The notes: a model not told the origin generated them from the letters alone. A DNA stretch of 64,000 bases from Branchiibius cervicis (GCF_042661605.1 NZ_JBHSWJ010000002.1:2418001-2482000); one strand, 5' to 3'; positions 19,154 to 27,786 are shown, numbered from the stretch's first letter. Program-made: numbers and translations.

Positions 19154-20845
19154 TCAGCGGAAGATGATGTTCAAGATGATGACCAGGATCAGGGACAACC
19201 CGGCCATCTTGGTCGGCGACTGCCACCAGTGCGCCACGGATTGGTCGCCGAAATCCTCCTTGGGCGTCAGGCTGTAGACCAGCCCGCGCAGTTCGGAATC
19301 CGGTTTGGGCTTGGTGAACATCGTGACCACGATGCTGACCAGGATGTCCACGACGAACGCCGCCCCGGCAGCGACGAAGCTCGCGCCCTGACCCGTGAGG
19401 TTGAGGACCCCGGTCGACAACGGGCCCAGCGCATCCTTGGACAGGATCGCCACAACGATCGCGGCCACGGTGCCGGAGACCAGGCCCACCCAACCGGCGG
19501 TCGGCGTCATCCGCTTCCAGAACATACCGAGGATGAACGTCGCGAACAGCGGGGCGTTGAAGAAGCCGAACAACGTCTGCAGGTAGTCCATGACGTTGCT
19601 GTAGTTGCGGGCGAACAACGACGTCAGGACCGCGATAACCGTCGCGGCCAGGGTCGCCCAGCGACCGACCTTGAGGTAATAGCTGTCCGGCCGGTCCTTC
19701 TTGATGTAGGTCTGCCAGATGTCGTAGGACCACACGGTGTTGAACGCGGAGATGTTCGCCGCCATACCGGCCATGAACGCGGCCAGCATGCCCGCAATAG
19801 CAACGCCGAGAAGGCCGTTGGGCAACAGGTCACGCATCAGGTACAGCAGCGCATCGTTGTACGAACCGCCCGTATCCTTCCCGGCCTTCAGCCCGGACAG
19901 CTCCGGCACGAGTACACCGGCGATGATGCCGGGAATGATGATGATGAACGGGATGAACATCTTCGGGAACGACCCGATGACCGGAGCCATCCGGGCCGAG
20001 TTCATGTCCTTGCTGGCCATCGCCCGTTGGACCTCGACGAAGTTGGTCGTCCAGTAACCGAAGGACAGCACGAAGCCCAGACCGAAGACGATGCCGATGA
20101 CCGACCAGAACGCACTGGTGAAGCCGGTCAGTGATTCGCCCGGCCACGAGGCGAGTTCGCCCTTCGTGCCCGCCGCGGTCATCTTGTCGGTCAGACCGGA
20201 CCAGCCGCCGACCTTGTGCAGCGCGATCAGGGTCAGGGGCAGCAACGCCGCGACGATGACGAAGAACTGCAGCACCTCGTTGTAGATCGCCGCCGACAGA
20301 CCGCCGAGGGTGATGTAGGCCAGCACGATCACCGCCGCCACGATGGTGGAGACGGTGAGGTCCCAGCCGAGCAGGGTGTGCACGATGGTCGCCAGCAGGA
20401 AGAGGTTCACGCCCGCGATCAATACCTGCGCGACCGCGAAACTGATGGCATTCACCAAGTGCGCCGTCGAACCGAACCGCCGGTTCATGAACTCCGGCAC
20501 GCTGCGCACACCGGAGCCGTAATAGAACGGCATCATGACCACGGCGAGGAACAGCATGGCCGGGACCGCACCGATCCAGTAGTAATGCATCGTCGGCATG
20601 CCGATCTGGGCGCCGTTGGCCGACATGCCCATGATCTCGACCGCGCCGAGGTTGGCGGAGATGAACGCCAGCCCGGTGATCCACGCCGGCAGCGAACGAC
20701 CCGACAGGAAGAAGTCGATCGAACTGGAGACCTGCCGCCGCGCCATGAGACCGATGCCCAGGACGAAGACGAAATACAGCGCGATTAGCAGGTAATCGAT
20801 GAACCCCGCGTTCAGTTGCAGTGATGACGACGCGTCCGCGATCAC
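19154..20845 (-). CDS. Sodium:solute symporter (SSS family)
   Basis: Na+-coupled uptake transporter with the LeuT-type fold, 563 residues and about 13-14 membrane helices. Seen: the unwound first-helix region with FFLSGRSLPAWITGLAF, the SANLGAVEIMGM segment in helix 2, GGLSAAIYNEVLQFF and the AAFMAGMAANISAFNTVW sodium-site helix, all typical of the galactose/vSGLT branch. I chose GTG at 20845 because AAGGGG lies about six bases upstream (20852-20857); an ATG at 20872 is the longer option. A small membrane protein follows. The substrate, probably a sugar or inositol, is inferred only from the branch. Confidence 0.85.
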   Translation of the reverse strand: MIADASSSLQLNAGFIDYLLIALYFVFVLGIGLMARRQVSSSIDFFLSGRSLPAWITGLAFISANLGAVEIMGMSANGAQIGMPTMHYYWIGAVPAMLFLAVVMMPFYYGSGVRSVPEFMNRRFGSTAHLVNAISFAVAQVLIAGVNLFLLATIVHTLLGWDLTVSTIVAAVIVLAYITLGGLSAAIYNEVLQFFVIVAALLPLTLIALHKVGGWSGLTDKMTAAGTKGELASWPGESLTGFTSAFWSVIGIVFGLGFVLSFGYWTTNFVEVQRAMASKDMNSARMAPVIGSFPKMFIPFIIIIPGIIAGVLVPELSGLKAGKDTGGSYNDALLYLMRDLLPNGLLGVAIAGMLAAFMAGMAANISAFNTVWSYDIWQTYIKKDRPDSYYLKVGRWATLAATVIAVLTSLFARNYSNVMDYLQTLFGFFNAPLFATFILGMFWKRMTPTAGWVGLVSGTVAAIVVAILSKDALGPLSTGVLNLTGQGASFVAAGAAFVVDILVSIVVTMFTKPKPDSELRGLVYSLTPKEDFGDQSVAHWWQSPTKMAGLSLILVIILNIIFR

Positions 20846-20887
20846 GCTCAGCCCCTTTGCATTGCAGTCCAATCGAACATTCAGAAG

Positions 20888-21862
20888 CTACTCCTGTTGA
20901 GCCGTAAAGTGCTCCCAGCCACCGCCCTGCGTGTCAAGACCGTCCACCGAGACGCCGGCACCCGGGGTCACCGCGCCGATCACCCGCCAGCCGGACGGCA
21001 CGTCCTTACCGGCGAAGGTGGCCAGCAGCACGTGCTCCTCACCCCCGCGCAGAACGCAATCCGTTGCGCGGTCGCCGACCGCGGTCAACGCCGCGACGTC
21101 CGCGGCCAACGCCGCTGTGCGTACGTCGATCCGCACACCACTGGCGTTGGCGATCCGCTCCGCGTCGAGCAACAGACCGTCACTCACGTCCAGCATCGCG
21201 CTCGCCCCCGCTTCAAGCGCGCGCCGCCCATCGCCGTACGCCGGACGCGGGCTTTGTTGGTAACCAACCAGATCCGGATCGTCCGCGGCCCGGTTCTCCT
21301 GCAGCAGCAATAGCCCCGCAGCCGCCCGGCCGAGCGGCCCGGACACGGCGAGCGCGTCCCCCGGCCGTGCACCGCTGCGCAGCACGGGCACGGCGCCGTC
21401 CGGTAACTCACCGAGGGCCGTCGCGCTGATGACGCACACCCCTGGGCCGGCCGACGACAGGTCACCGCCGACGATCAGTGTCCCGGCGCGCGCCGCCTCC
21501 TGCCCGAGCCCGATCGCCAGTTCACGCACCCACGCCAGCGGAGTGGCCGGGTCGGCGACGAGCGTGACCACGAGGCCGGTGGCGGTCCCACCCATCGCCT
21601 CGATGTCAGCAGCGTTCTGCGCCACGCACTTTCGCCCGACCTGCCGTGGAGAGGACCAGTCGTCCCGCCAGTCCCGGCCGAGCACCATGGCATCCGTGGT
21701 CACCAGCACTGCCCCGGAGCGGACCCGCAACCACGCCGTGTCGTCGCCCGGGCCCGTCAACACCTCGCTTGACGAGCCACCGGCGAGGGACAGTCCGTGC
21801 TCGATGACCGACAGGATCTGCGCCTCGGTGTGGCCCCGCAGCGGACCTTCATCCTCGGCCAT
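20888..21862 (-). CDS. thiL: Thiamine-monophosphate kinase
   Basis: ATP-dependent phosphorylation of thiamine phosphate to thiamine diphosphate; 324 residues, PurM/ThiL fold. Seen: GPGDDTAWL near residue 35 (Mg-ATP aspartates), TTDAMVLGRDWR, VGRKCVAQNAADIEAMGG, the IVGGDLSSAG block and MLDVSDGLLLDAERIA near residue 215. I chose the ATG at 21862 (MAEDEG); an in-frame start 39 bases upstream is less family-like. It is divergent from the Lrp-domain gene. Confidence 0.93.
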   Translation of the reverse strand: MAEDEGPLRGHTEAQILSVIEHGLSLAGGSSSEVLTGPGDDTAWLRVRSGAVLVTTDAMVLGRDWRDDWSSPRQVGRKCVAQNAADIEAMGGTATGLVVTLVADPATPLAWVRELAIGLGQEAARAGTLIVGGDLSSAGPGVCVISATALGELPDGAVPVLRSGARPGDALAVSGPLGRAAAGLLLLQENRAADDPDLVGYQQSPRPAYGDGRRALEAGASAMLDVSDGLLLDAERIANASGVRIDVRTAALAADVAALTAVGDRATDCVLRGGEEHVLLATFAGKDVPSGWRVIGAVTPGAGVSVDGLDTQGGGWEHFTAQQE

Positions 21863-21927
21863 GTGTCCTCTCCCGATGTGCGACGCCGGCGGCGCCAGCA
21901 ACCACTCGGCAGAGTAGCGTTCAGCCC

Positions 21928-22155
21928 ATGCAGGCCTACATCTTGATCCAGACCGATGTGGGGAAGGCGACCTCAGTGACCTCAGCCCTTCGCGAGCTGC
22001 CCGGGGTCCTGTCCGCCGAAGAAGTCATCGGCCCCTACGACCTGATCGCCAAGGTCGAGGCCCCTTCGGTGGAGAACCTCGGCGCCGGGGTCATCACCCA
22101 GATCCAGCAGGTACCGGGGATCACCCGGACACTGACGTGCAGTGTCGTGCGCTGA
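21928..22155 (+). CDS. Stand-alone Lrp/AsnC ligand-binding (RAM) domain protein
   Basis: A 75-residue protein consisting only of the Lrp/AsnC C-terminal effector domain: QAYILIQTDVGKATSVTSAL, the LPGVLSAEEVIGPYDLIAKV core and GITRTLTC at the end. There is no helix-turn-helix, so it cannot bind DNA by itself; such SraA-type proteins form amino-acid-binding oligomers. It overlaps the DUF3515 gene by 19 bases and is next to thiL and ddl, a recurrent actinobacterial neighbourhood. Confidence 0.9.
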   Translation: MQAYILIQTDVGKATSVTSALRELPGVLSAEEVIGPYDLIAKVEAPSVENLGAGVITQIQQVPGITRTLTCSVVR

Positions 22156-22612
22156 CCCGAGGCCTTTCGGCCGCCCTGGCCGCCCTGGCGGTGCTGGCCG
22201 GGTGCGGCTCGGACACCCCGAGCGCCGCCCCGGCGGAGAACGCCGCGAATCCGTTGTGCGCCAAGGTGGCCGCGCAGTGGCCGGGCACGGTGGGTGGCAA
22301 GGACCGGGTCAGCATCGACGTCGGCAACGGTCAGTCCGCTGACGTGACGAAAACGGTTGCCGCGTGGGGTGATCCGGCGATCATCGCGCGATGCGGGGTC
22401 GCCGCGCCGGGTCCGTCGACCGATTGCATCGAGGCCGACGACGTCGATTGGGTGATGAGTTCACTGTCCGACGGCAAACGCTTCGTGACCTACGGCAGGG
22501 TGCCGGCGATCGAGGTGCTGGTGCCCTCGGCGTACTCCCCGAACCGCTCGTACTGTCGGCCTTCGACCAGGCCGCGACGCAGATCCCGCAGAATTCGCAT
22601 CGCTGCAGCTGA
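22137..22612 (+). CDS. DUF3515 family lipoprotein (frameshifted in this sequence)
   Basis: Secreted lipoprotein of unknown function found next to ddl in many actinobacteria. Seen: a signal peptide with lipobox LAVLAGC (Cys near residue 22), paired cysteines in NPLCAKV and ARCGV, and DVDWVMSS. The frame then changes: adding one C to the CCCC run at 22537-22540 continues YSPEPLVLSAFDQAA and ends PQNSHRCS with a TGA at 22610-22612, giving 158 residues with the usual terminal cysteine. The unrepaired frame runs antisense through ddl. It overlaps the Lrp-domain gene and converges on ddl with 7 bases between the stops. Confidence 0.82.
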
Positions 22613-22619
22613 ACCGGAC

Positions 22620-23735
22620 TCAGCGCAAGCCGGTCTTGCGCTGAGCCGCCAACTCGATCAACTCCGTGATCAACGCGGTGTAGTCGATCCCGGACTCCTG
22701 CCAGACCCGGGGATACATCGAGGTCGGGGTGAATCCGGGCAACGTGTTGATCTCGTTGAGATACAGGTCGCCGTGCGGGGTGTAGAACCAGTCGACCCGG
22801 GCCAGGCCCTCGCAACCGGCGGTGTCGAACGCCTTGACCGACAGTTCGCGCAGCTGCTCGGTAATGTGCGGTGGCAGGTCCGCCGGGCAGATCAACCGGG
22901 CGTCGTCACCGAGGTACTTGGCCTCGAAGTCGTAGAACTCGTGCTGTCCGCCGACGACCTCGATCTCACCGATCTGAGAGGCCCGCGCCGGGTCAGCACC
23001 ACGCCCCTCCAGAACTCCGCACTCGACCTCCCGGCCGACGATGCCCTGCTCGACAAGGACTTTCGGGTCGTGCTCACGAGCGATCTCGATCGCGGCGCGC
23101 AGGTCCTCCGGCGCGTCCACCTTGACCACACCCTGGCTGGAGCCGGCCCGGGCGGGTTTGACGAAGACCGGGTACTCCAGCGCCGACACCGCATCGAGAC
23201 TGGCTTCGGGATCCCTGCGCCACTCCTTGTCGGTGATCACGACGTAGGGGCCTACCGGCAGCCCGGCGGCGGAGAAGACCACCTTCATCAGGGCTTTGTC
23301 CATCATCACCGCGGAGGCTGCAACGCCCGATCCGACGTAGCGCACGTCGACCAGCTCCAGCATGCCCTGGACCGTGCCGTCCTCACCGAACGGGCCGTGC
23401 AGCAGCGGGAAGACGACGTCGACGCTGGCGAGTTCGGCCGGCAACCCAGTGGCGTCCCGGACGACGACCTCGGCCCGCGCATCGCCGGACGGCGCGATCG
23501 GAAGCAGCACCTGCTCCGAGCCGTCGACCTGCGGCACCTGCGACGTGGTGAGCACCAACGGTGCCGGGTCGTCGGCCATTCGCACCCACTGACCCGACGG
23601 GGTGATCCCGATCGGCACGACGTCGTATCGGTCCCGATCGATAGCTCGCAAGACACTGGCCGCGGTCGAGCACGAGACTGCGTGCTCGGAGGACCGGCCG
23701 CCGAAGATGATCGCTACGGTGCGCTTTGCATTCAT
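22620..23735 (-). CDS. ddl: D-alanine--D-alanine ligase
   Basis: ATP-grasp ligase that makes D-Ala-D-Ala for peptidoglycan; 371 residues, cytoplasmic. Seen: VAIIFGGRSSEHAVSC with the catalytic Glu/Ser pair, PLLHGPFGEDGTVQGMLEL, the KPARAGSSQGVVKVD ATP-grasp loop, and the metal ligands in ARVDWFYTPHGDLYLNEIN. I chose the ATG at 23735 (MNAKRT); the longer frame upstream is antisense to the PLP enzyme. It is convergent with DUF3515 and divergent from the PLP enzyme, with 42 bases between. Confidence 0.95.
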   Translation of the reverse strand: MNAKRTVAIIFGGRSSEHAVSCSTAASVLRAIDRDRYDVVPIGITPSGQWVRMADDPAPLVLTTSQVPQVDGSEQVLLPIAPSGDARAEVVVRDATGLPAELASVDVVFPLLHGPFGEDGTVQGMLELVDVRYVGSGVAASAVMMDKALMKVVFSAAGLPVGPYVVITDKEWRRDPEASLDAVSALEYPVFVKPARAGSSQGVVKVDAPEDLRAAIEIAREHDPKVLVEQGIVGREVECGVLEGRGADPARASQIGEIEVVGGQHEFYDFEAKYLGDDARLICPADLPPHITEQLRELSVKAFDTAGCEGLARVDWFYTPHGDLYLNEINTLPGFTPTSMYPRVWQESGIDYTALITELIELAAQRKTGLR

Positions 23736-23777
23736 CGCGCCGAGCGTAACCGGTGCGCGGTCTGGGATCCTGGCGGC

Positions 23778-24860
23778 ATGCCACAGCACCCCGATGATCT
23801 GCGACCCGAGACCGTCCTCGTGGCCGGCGGGCGGCCGGACAAGGCGCCCGGCGCTTCCTTGAGCACCCCGGTCACCTTCACCTCGACGTACGTCGCGGGC
23901 GGCGATCCGGACTACGCCCGCTCCGGGAACCCCACCTGGAGTTCCTTCGAAGAGGTGCTCGGCGCCCTGGAGGGCGGCACCGCGCTGACGTTCAGCAGCG
24001 GTATGGGCGCCATCGCCGCCGCGATGTCGCTCTGCCCGCCCGGCGGCACCATCGTCGCCGGACGGCACGTCTACAGCGGCACCGGCGGCCTGCTCGAGCA
24101 GCTGGCGGCGGACGGACGCTGCACCGTCCTCCGGGTGCCGGTCGACGACACCCCTGCGGTCCTCGACGCACTGCCGGGCGCGGCCGTCCTGTGGCTGGAA
24201 TCGCCCAGCAACCCGATGATGGAGATCGCCGATCTGCCCGTCCTGTGCGAGGCCGCCCGGAGCGCGAACGTCATCACCGTGTGCGACAACACGTTCATGA
24301 CCCCGATCCTGCAGCGACCGCTGTCGATGGGCGCCGATGTGGTCGTGCACTCGGTGACGAAGTTCCTGGCCGGACACTCCGATGTCGTGATGGGGGCCAC
24401 CGTCACCGCGGATCCGGACCTGCACGGCAAACTCCTGGCCCGGCGTACGTTGCACGGCGCCGTGCCCGGCCCGATGGAGACCTGGCTGGCACTGCGCGGC
24501 ATGCGCACGCTGGCCGTGCGGATGGAACGCGGCGCGCACAGCGCGGCGACCCTTGCCCGGCGACTGGGCGACCACCCCGCGGTCAGCCGGGTGCGCTACC
24601 CCGGCGTCGGCGCGATGCTCTCCATCGAACTGACCGGCGGACTGCCTGCGGCGTTGACATTGGAGCAACGGGTGGCCGTGTGGACCAACGCGACCAGCCT
24701 CGGCGGCGTCGAATCACTGCTGGAGCGACGACGTCGGCACGCACTCGAAGTGGACACGGTGCCGGAGGATCTGGTGCGGCTCGCCGTAGGGATCGAGCAC
24801 GTCGAGGACCTGTGGGCCGATCTGGTGCAGGCGCTCGAGCCGGGGGCAGACCCGGCCTGA
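23778..24860 (+). CDS. Trans-sulfuration family PLP enzyme (cystathionine gamma-synthase/lyase type)
   Basis: PLP-dependent enzyme of the Cys/Met metabolism family acting on cysteine, homocysteine or cystathionine; 360 residues. Seen: STPVTFTSTYVAGG with the phosphate-binding tyrosine, SSGMGAIAAAMSL, LESPSNPMMEIADL, the PLP aspartate in CDNTFMTP and the PLP lysine in HSVTKFLAGHSD near residue 195, then SLGGVESLLERRRRH and the VRLAVGIEHVEDLWADL tail. Between RVRYPG and VGAMLSIEL it is about 17 residues shorter than classical members. The gene is convergent with gpsA with abutting stops (TGATCA). Whether it is a synthase or a lyase cannot be decided from sequence. Confidence 0.85.
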   Translation: MPQHPDDLRPETVLVAGGRPDKAPGASLSTPVTFTSTYVAGGDPDYARSGNPTWSSFEEVLGALEGGTALTFSSGMGAIAAAMSLCPPGGTIVAGRHVYSGTGGLLEQLAADGRCTVLRVPVDDTPAVLDALPGAAVLWLESPSNPMMEIADLPVLCEAARSANVITVCDNTFMTPILQRPLSMGADVVVHSVTKFLAGHSDVVMGATVTADPDLHGKLLARRTLHGAVPGPMETWLALRGMRTLAVRMERGAHSAATLARRLGDHPAVSRVRYPGVGAMLSIELTGGLPAALTLEQRVAVWTNATSLGGVESLLERRRRHALEVDTVPEDLVRLAVGIEHVEDLWADLVQALEPGADPA

Positions 24861-25859
24861 TCAGATCTCGTGCTTGCGGGTGCGACTCATGAACGCCCCC
24901 AGCACCTCACGCGGCTCGCGGTCCTCGTAGAGCACCGAGACGATGTTCTCGACGATGGGTACGTCGACGTCCGCCTCCCGCGCCAACTGCAGGATCGAGC
25001 GGCAGGACTTCACGCCCTCCACGGTCGAATGACTGGTCGCCAGGACGTCCTGCACCGAGCGTCCCCGACCTAGTTCGAAGCCGAAACTGCGGTTTCGCGA
25101 GAGCGGACTGGTGCAGGTCGCGACTAGGTCGCCGACGCCGGCGAGGCCCAGGAAGGTCTGCGAATCGGCGCCGAGCGCCACTCCGAGGCGGACGGTTTCG
25201 GCCAAGCCCCGGGTCAGCAGGCTGGCGACGGTGTTCTCGCCCATACCCATCCCCGCGGCCATTCCCACGGCGATCCCGATCACGTTCTTGGTGGCCCCCG
25301 CGATCTCGATACCGATGACGTCCGCCCCGAGATACGGGCGGAAGTACGGCGCGGCGCACGCCTCCGCGACCCTCGCCCGGGAGCGCGGGCTGGTGGAGGC
25401 GACCACCGCGGCCGCCGGTTGCCGGGCCGCGATCTCCTTGGCCAGGTTCGGCCCGGAAATGACCACCAGACGCGACTCCTCGACGCCGGTGACTTCACCG
25501 ATCACCTGGGACATCCGCAGACCGGTGTCCTGCTCGATGCCCTTCATCAGGGACACCAGCAGCGCGCCCTCCTCGATGAACGGCAACCACTGGGCCAGCG
25601 CCGTACGCACTTCCTGGGCGGGGATGGCGACGACGACGATCTCCGCTCCGGCCAACGCCTCCTGCACGTCATTGGTCGCGTCGACCAGGTCCGGCAGCAT
25701 CAGGTCCGGTAGGTAGGCGCTGTTGCGCCGGGTCGCTGCAATCTCCTCGGCAACCTCGAAGCGTCGGCACCACAGGGAAACATCGGTTCCCGCGTCCGCC
25801 ATGATGGCGGCAAAGGCGGTGCCCCAACTCCCACTGCCCAGCACGGCGGCCTTGGTCAT
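24861..25859 (-). CDS. gpsA: Glycerol-3-phosphate dehydrogenase (NAD(P)+)
   Basis: Makes sn-glycerol 3-phosphate for phospholipids; 332 residues, cytoplasmic. Seen: the N-terminal Rossmann motif VLGSGSWGTAFAAIMAD, NSAYLPDL, the ISGPNLAKEIAARQPAA block, the catalytic lysine in IAGATKNVIGIAVGMA and the GLAGVGDLVATCTSPLSRN signature. It is divergent from cofC with about 54 bases between the starts. Confidence 0.95.
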   Translation of the reverse strand: MTKAAVLGSGSWGTAFAAIMADAGTDVSLWCRRFEVAEEIAATRRNSAYLPDLMLPDLVDATNDVQEALAGAEIVVVAIPAQEVRTALAQWLPFIEEGALLVSLMKGIEQDTGLRMSQVIGEVTGVEESRLVVISGPNLAKEIAARQPAAAVVASTSPRSRARVAEACAAPYFRPYLGADVIGIEIAGATKNVIGIAVGMAAGMGMGENTVASLLTRGLAETVRLGVALGADSQTFLGLAGVGDLVATCTSPLSRNRSFGFELGRGRSVQDVLATSHSTVEGVKSCRSILQLAREADVDVPIVENIVSVLYEDREPREVLGAFMSRTRKHEI

Positions 25860-25913
25860 CGGTGTCCTTCCACGGGGTGGATGCTACGGCGTTGGCCCGT
25901 GCATGACACCATC

Positions 25914-26573
25914 ATGCCTGTGCGAGCCCAGCGCCTCTCCACGTGGCAACTTGTGGTGCCGGTCAAGTCCCGGCACGCCGCAAAGTCCCGACTGGTGCCT
26001 CCGAGCGGGGTATCCCGCAGTGACTTGGCGCTCGCCTTCGCCAGGGACACCCTGACCGCGATCGCCGAGGTGATATCCGCCGACCGCTTGTTCGTCGTGA
26101 CCTCCGATGACCGGATCCGCGCCCAACTGCGGATCGGCGGCGCACACGTGGTCGACGACCCGGGCCGGGGCCTGAACCCCGCCGTCGAAGCGGGAGTCCA
26201 GGTGGCGCGGGACAACGACTCCGACGCACCGGTCGGGATCCTGCTCGGTGACCTTCCCGCGCTGACACCCGGCGACCTGCGCTTGGCGCTGGCGGCGTGC
26301 GCGGCCGTCGAATCGGCCGTCGTACCCGACCGATCCGGGATGGGCACCGTGCTGCTCACCCACCAGGAGGCGGGCCGGGTGGCGCCGCGGTTCGGGCACG
26401 GGTCGGCGCTGCGGCACGGGCAGACCGCACGGCGCCTGGATCTGGACCTACCCCGACTTCGCACGGACGTCGATGATCTCGAGGCGCTGCGACAGGCGGT
26501 GGCCATGGGCCTGGGCCGCCACACGGCTGCTGTGCTGCACAACGCGGACCTCGACGTGGAACAGTTGGGCTGA
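25914..26573 (+). CDS. cofC: 2-phospho-L-lactate / phosphoenolpyruvate guanylyltransferase (CofC/FbiD)
   Basis: Nucleotidyltransferase that activates phosphoenolpyruvate or phospholactate with GTP in coenzyme F420 synthesis; 219 residues. Seen: LVVPVKSRHAAKSRL (nucleotide loop), ALAFARDTLTA, GRGLNPAVEAG, GILLGDLPALTPGDL with the metal-binding aspartate, and the C-terminal LDLDLPRLRTDVDDLEAL. I chose the ATG at 25914, where the family homology begins, not the one at 25881. F420 synthesis genes cofD/fbiA and fbiB are not in the window. It overlaps the next small gene by one base. Confidence 0.92.
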   Translation: MPVRAQRLSTWQLVVPVKSRHAAKSRLVPPSGVSRSDLALAFARDTLTAIAEVISADRLFVVTSDDRIRAQLRIGGAHVVDDPGRGLNPAVEAGVQVARDNDSDAPVGILLGDLPALTPGDLRLALAACAAVESAVVPDRSGMGTVLLTHQEAGRVAPRFGHGSALRHGQTARRLDLDLPRLRTDVDDLEALRQAVAMGLGRHTAAVLHNADLDVEQLG

Positions 26574-26785
26574 TGCAAGCCACGGTGCACGAATACGACG
26601 CCCTCGACGGTCGCGGCTCGGTGCTGACCGACAACGGACGCATCCTGCCCTTCAGCGCCGAGGTGTTCCAGGCCTCCTCGCTGCGCCTCCTGCGCGTGGG
26701 TCAACGGCTCAATATCGAAGTGGGTCCCGATGGCGTCAACCGTTTGTGGCTGTCCGGTATCGGGCCGGGGCAAACCATCCGCTGA
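26573..26785 (+). CDS. Small cold-shock-domain-like protein coupled to cofC
   Basis: A 70-residue protein with a beta-barrel pattern resembling a cold-shock domain: ATVHEYDALDGRGSVLTDNG, ILPFSAEVFQ, LRLLRVGQRLNIEV and VNRLWLSGIG. The classical RNP1 (KGFGFI) and RNP2 (VFVH) motifs are absent, so nucleic-acid binding is uncertain. Its ATG overlaps the cofC stop (TGATG), implying translation from the same message. Its role in or near F420 synthesis is unknown. Confidence 0.75.
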   Translation: MQATVHEYDALDGRGSVLTDNGRILPFSAEVFQASSLRLLRVGQRLNIEVGPDGVNRLWLSGIGPGQTIR

Positions 26786-26802
26786 AACCCCTGAGCCACG
26801 AC

Positions 26803-26838
26803 GAAGCCCGGAACACCGCAGTGGGTGTTCCGGGCTTC
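26803..26838. terminator. Bidirectional terminator between cofC operon and HU
   Basis: A 14-bp stem (GAAGCCCGGAACAC 26803-26816, with its complement at 26825-26838) and an 8-base loop, between the ends of two convergent units. Confidence 0.75.
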
Positions 26839-26855
26839 CTCGATGCGCCGATCGA

Positions 26856-27506
26856 TCAGCGCCTGGCGGTGGTCTTCTTCGCCGTGGTCTTCTTGGCCGG
26901 AGTGGCCTTCTTGGCAGCGGTGGTCTTCTTCGCCGCGGTCGTCTTGGCCGGGGTCGACTTCGCAGTCGTCTTCTTGGCCGTGGTGGTCTTGGCCGGAGTG
27001 GCCTTCTTGGCCGCGGTGGTCTTCTTCGCCGCGGTCGTCTTGGCCGGGGTCGACTTCGCGGTCGTCTTCTTGGCGGTGGTGGTCTTGGCCGGAGTGGCCT
27101 TCTTGGCAGCGGTGGTCTTCTTCGCCGCGGTCGTCTTCTTGGCGGTGGTCGCCTTCTTGGCGGCCGTCTTGGCCGGGGCCGCGGTGGCGGTGCTCTGCCG
27201 ACCGCTGGCGTTGCCGGTCTTGGGCAATTTGCGCGGGTCGGCGACCACGGTCTTGAACGAGGTGCCCGGCTTGAACTTCGGCACGGTGGTCTTGCGGATA
27301 CGAACCGCCTGACCGGTCTTCGGGTTGCGGCCGGTACGTGCTGCGCGAGAGACCTTCTCGAAGGTGCCGAAACCGGTGATCCCGACCTTCGTACCCTTGG
27401 AAACCTCACGCACGATGACGTCGAAAACGGCTTCGACGGCATCGCTGGCAGCCTTCTTGCTGCCGAGGCGCGATTCCAGCGCGTCGACGAGTTCAGCCTT
27501 GTTCAC
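26856..27506 (-). CDS. HU family DNA-binding protein with histone-H1-like tail
   Basis: Nucleoid-associated protein of the actinobacterial HupS/Hlp/MDP1 type, 216 residues. Residues 1-90 are a complete HU domain: NKAELVDALESRLG, VEAVFDVIVREVSKG, the GFGTFEK turn, and the DNA-gripping arm around RAARTGRNPKTG. Residues 115-216 are a low-complexity tail of alternating Ala, Lys, Thr and Pro built from PAKTT/AKKTTAAKK units with a 96-bp DNA period. The family tail adds non-specific DNA and RNA binding and compaction. Start ATG at 27506 with AAAGGGG upstream. Confidence 0.95.
   Translation of the reverse strand: MNKAELVDALESRLGSKKAASDAVEAVFDVIVREVSKGTKVGITGFGTFEKVSRAARTGRNPKTGQAVRIRKTTVPKFKPGTSFKTVVADPRKLPKTGNASGRQSTATAAPAKTAAKKATTAKKTTAAKKTTAAKKATPAKTTTAKKTTAKSTPAKTTAAKKTTAAKKATPAKTTTAKKTTAKSTPAKTTAAKKTTAAKKATPAKKTTAKKTTARR
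26887..27125 (-). repeat. 96-bp internal repeat in the HU tail
   Basis: The DNA encoding the AKKTTAAKKATPAKTTTAKK tail repeats with a 96-bp (32-codon) period; for example, the same 20 bases begin at 26941 and at 27037. About 2.5 copies are present. Such repeats can change length by slippage or recombination. Confidence 0.8.
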
Positions 27507-27786
27507 GATGATGCCCCTTTAATTCTGTGGATGCGGCACCTCGCCGATCCGGTGACAACTTCGCCAGGCCGAGGTCGGCTCTGACACACCGACGGTATTC
27601 CGGAAAATGGCGCTACTGCAACCCGACGCGCCAGGAATCTGACTGTCGCACAACATCTTTGGGGGGCTGATACCGCTTCGGAGAACCCTTTCGCGAGCCG
27701 TTTGCCGGCTTCTCAGTACCTCAGAGTCTTCGCTACGCCCGAATCCAATTGCTTTTCAGCACAATGGAATTCGGATGTAGAAGGAA

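Noticed and set aside
22137..24860. A single 907-residue fusion of lipoprotein and PLP enzyme
   Set aside because: The middle is antisense to ddl. It arises from a frameshift in DUF3515 that happens to run into the PLP frame.
23778..24860. Frameshift in the PLP enzyme where about 17 residues are missing after RVRYPG
   Set aside because: The frame is continuous and both flanks are conserved; it may be a natural short-loop subfamily or an in-frame deletion, and I cannot tell which.
24855..24866. TGATCA stop-to-stop junctions (here and at 1094-1099) as a special signal
   Set aside because: Two convergent gene pairs ending in TGA back to back produce TGATCA automatically; no further conserved sequence surrounds them.
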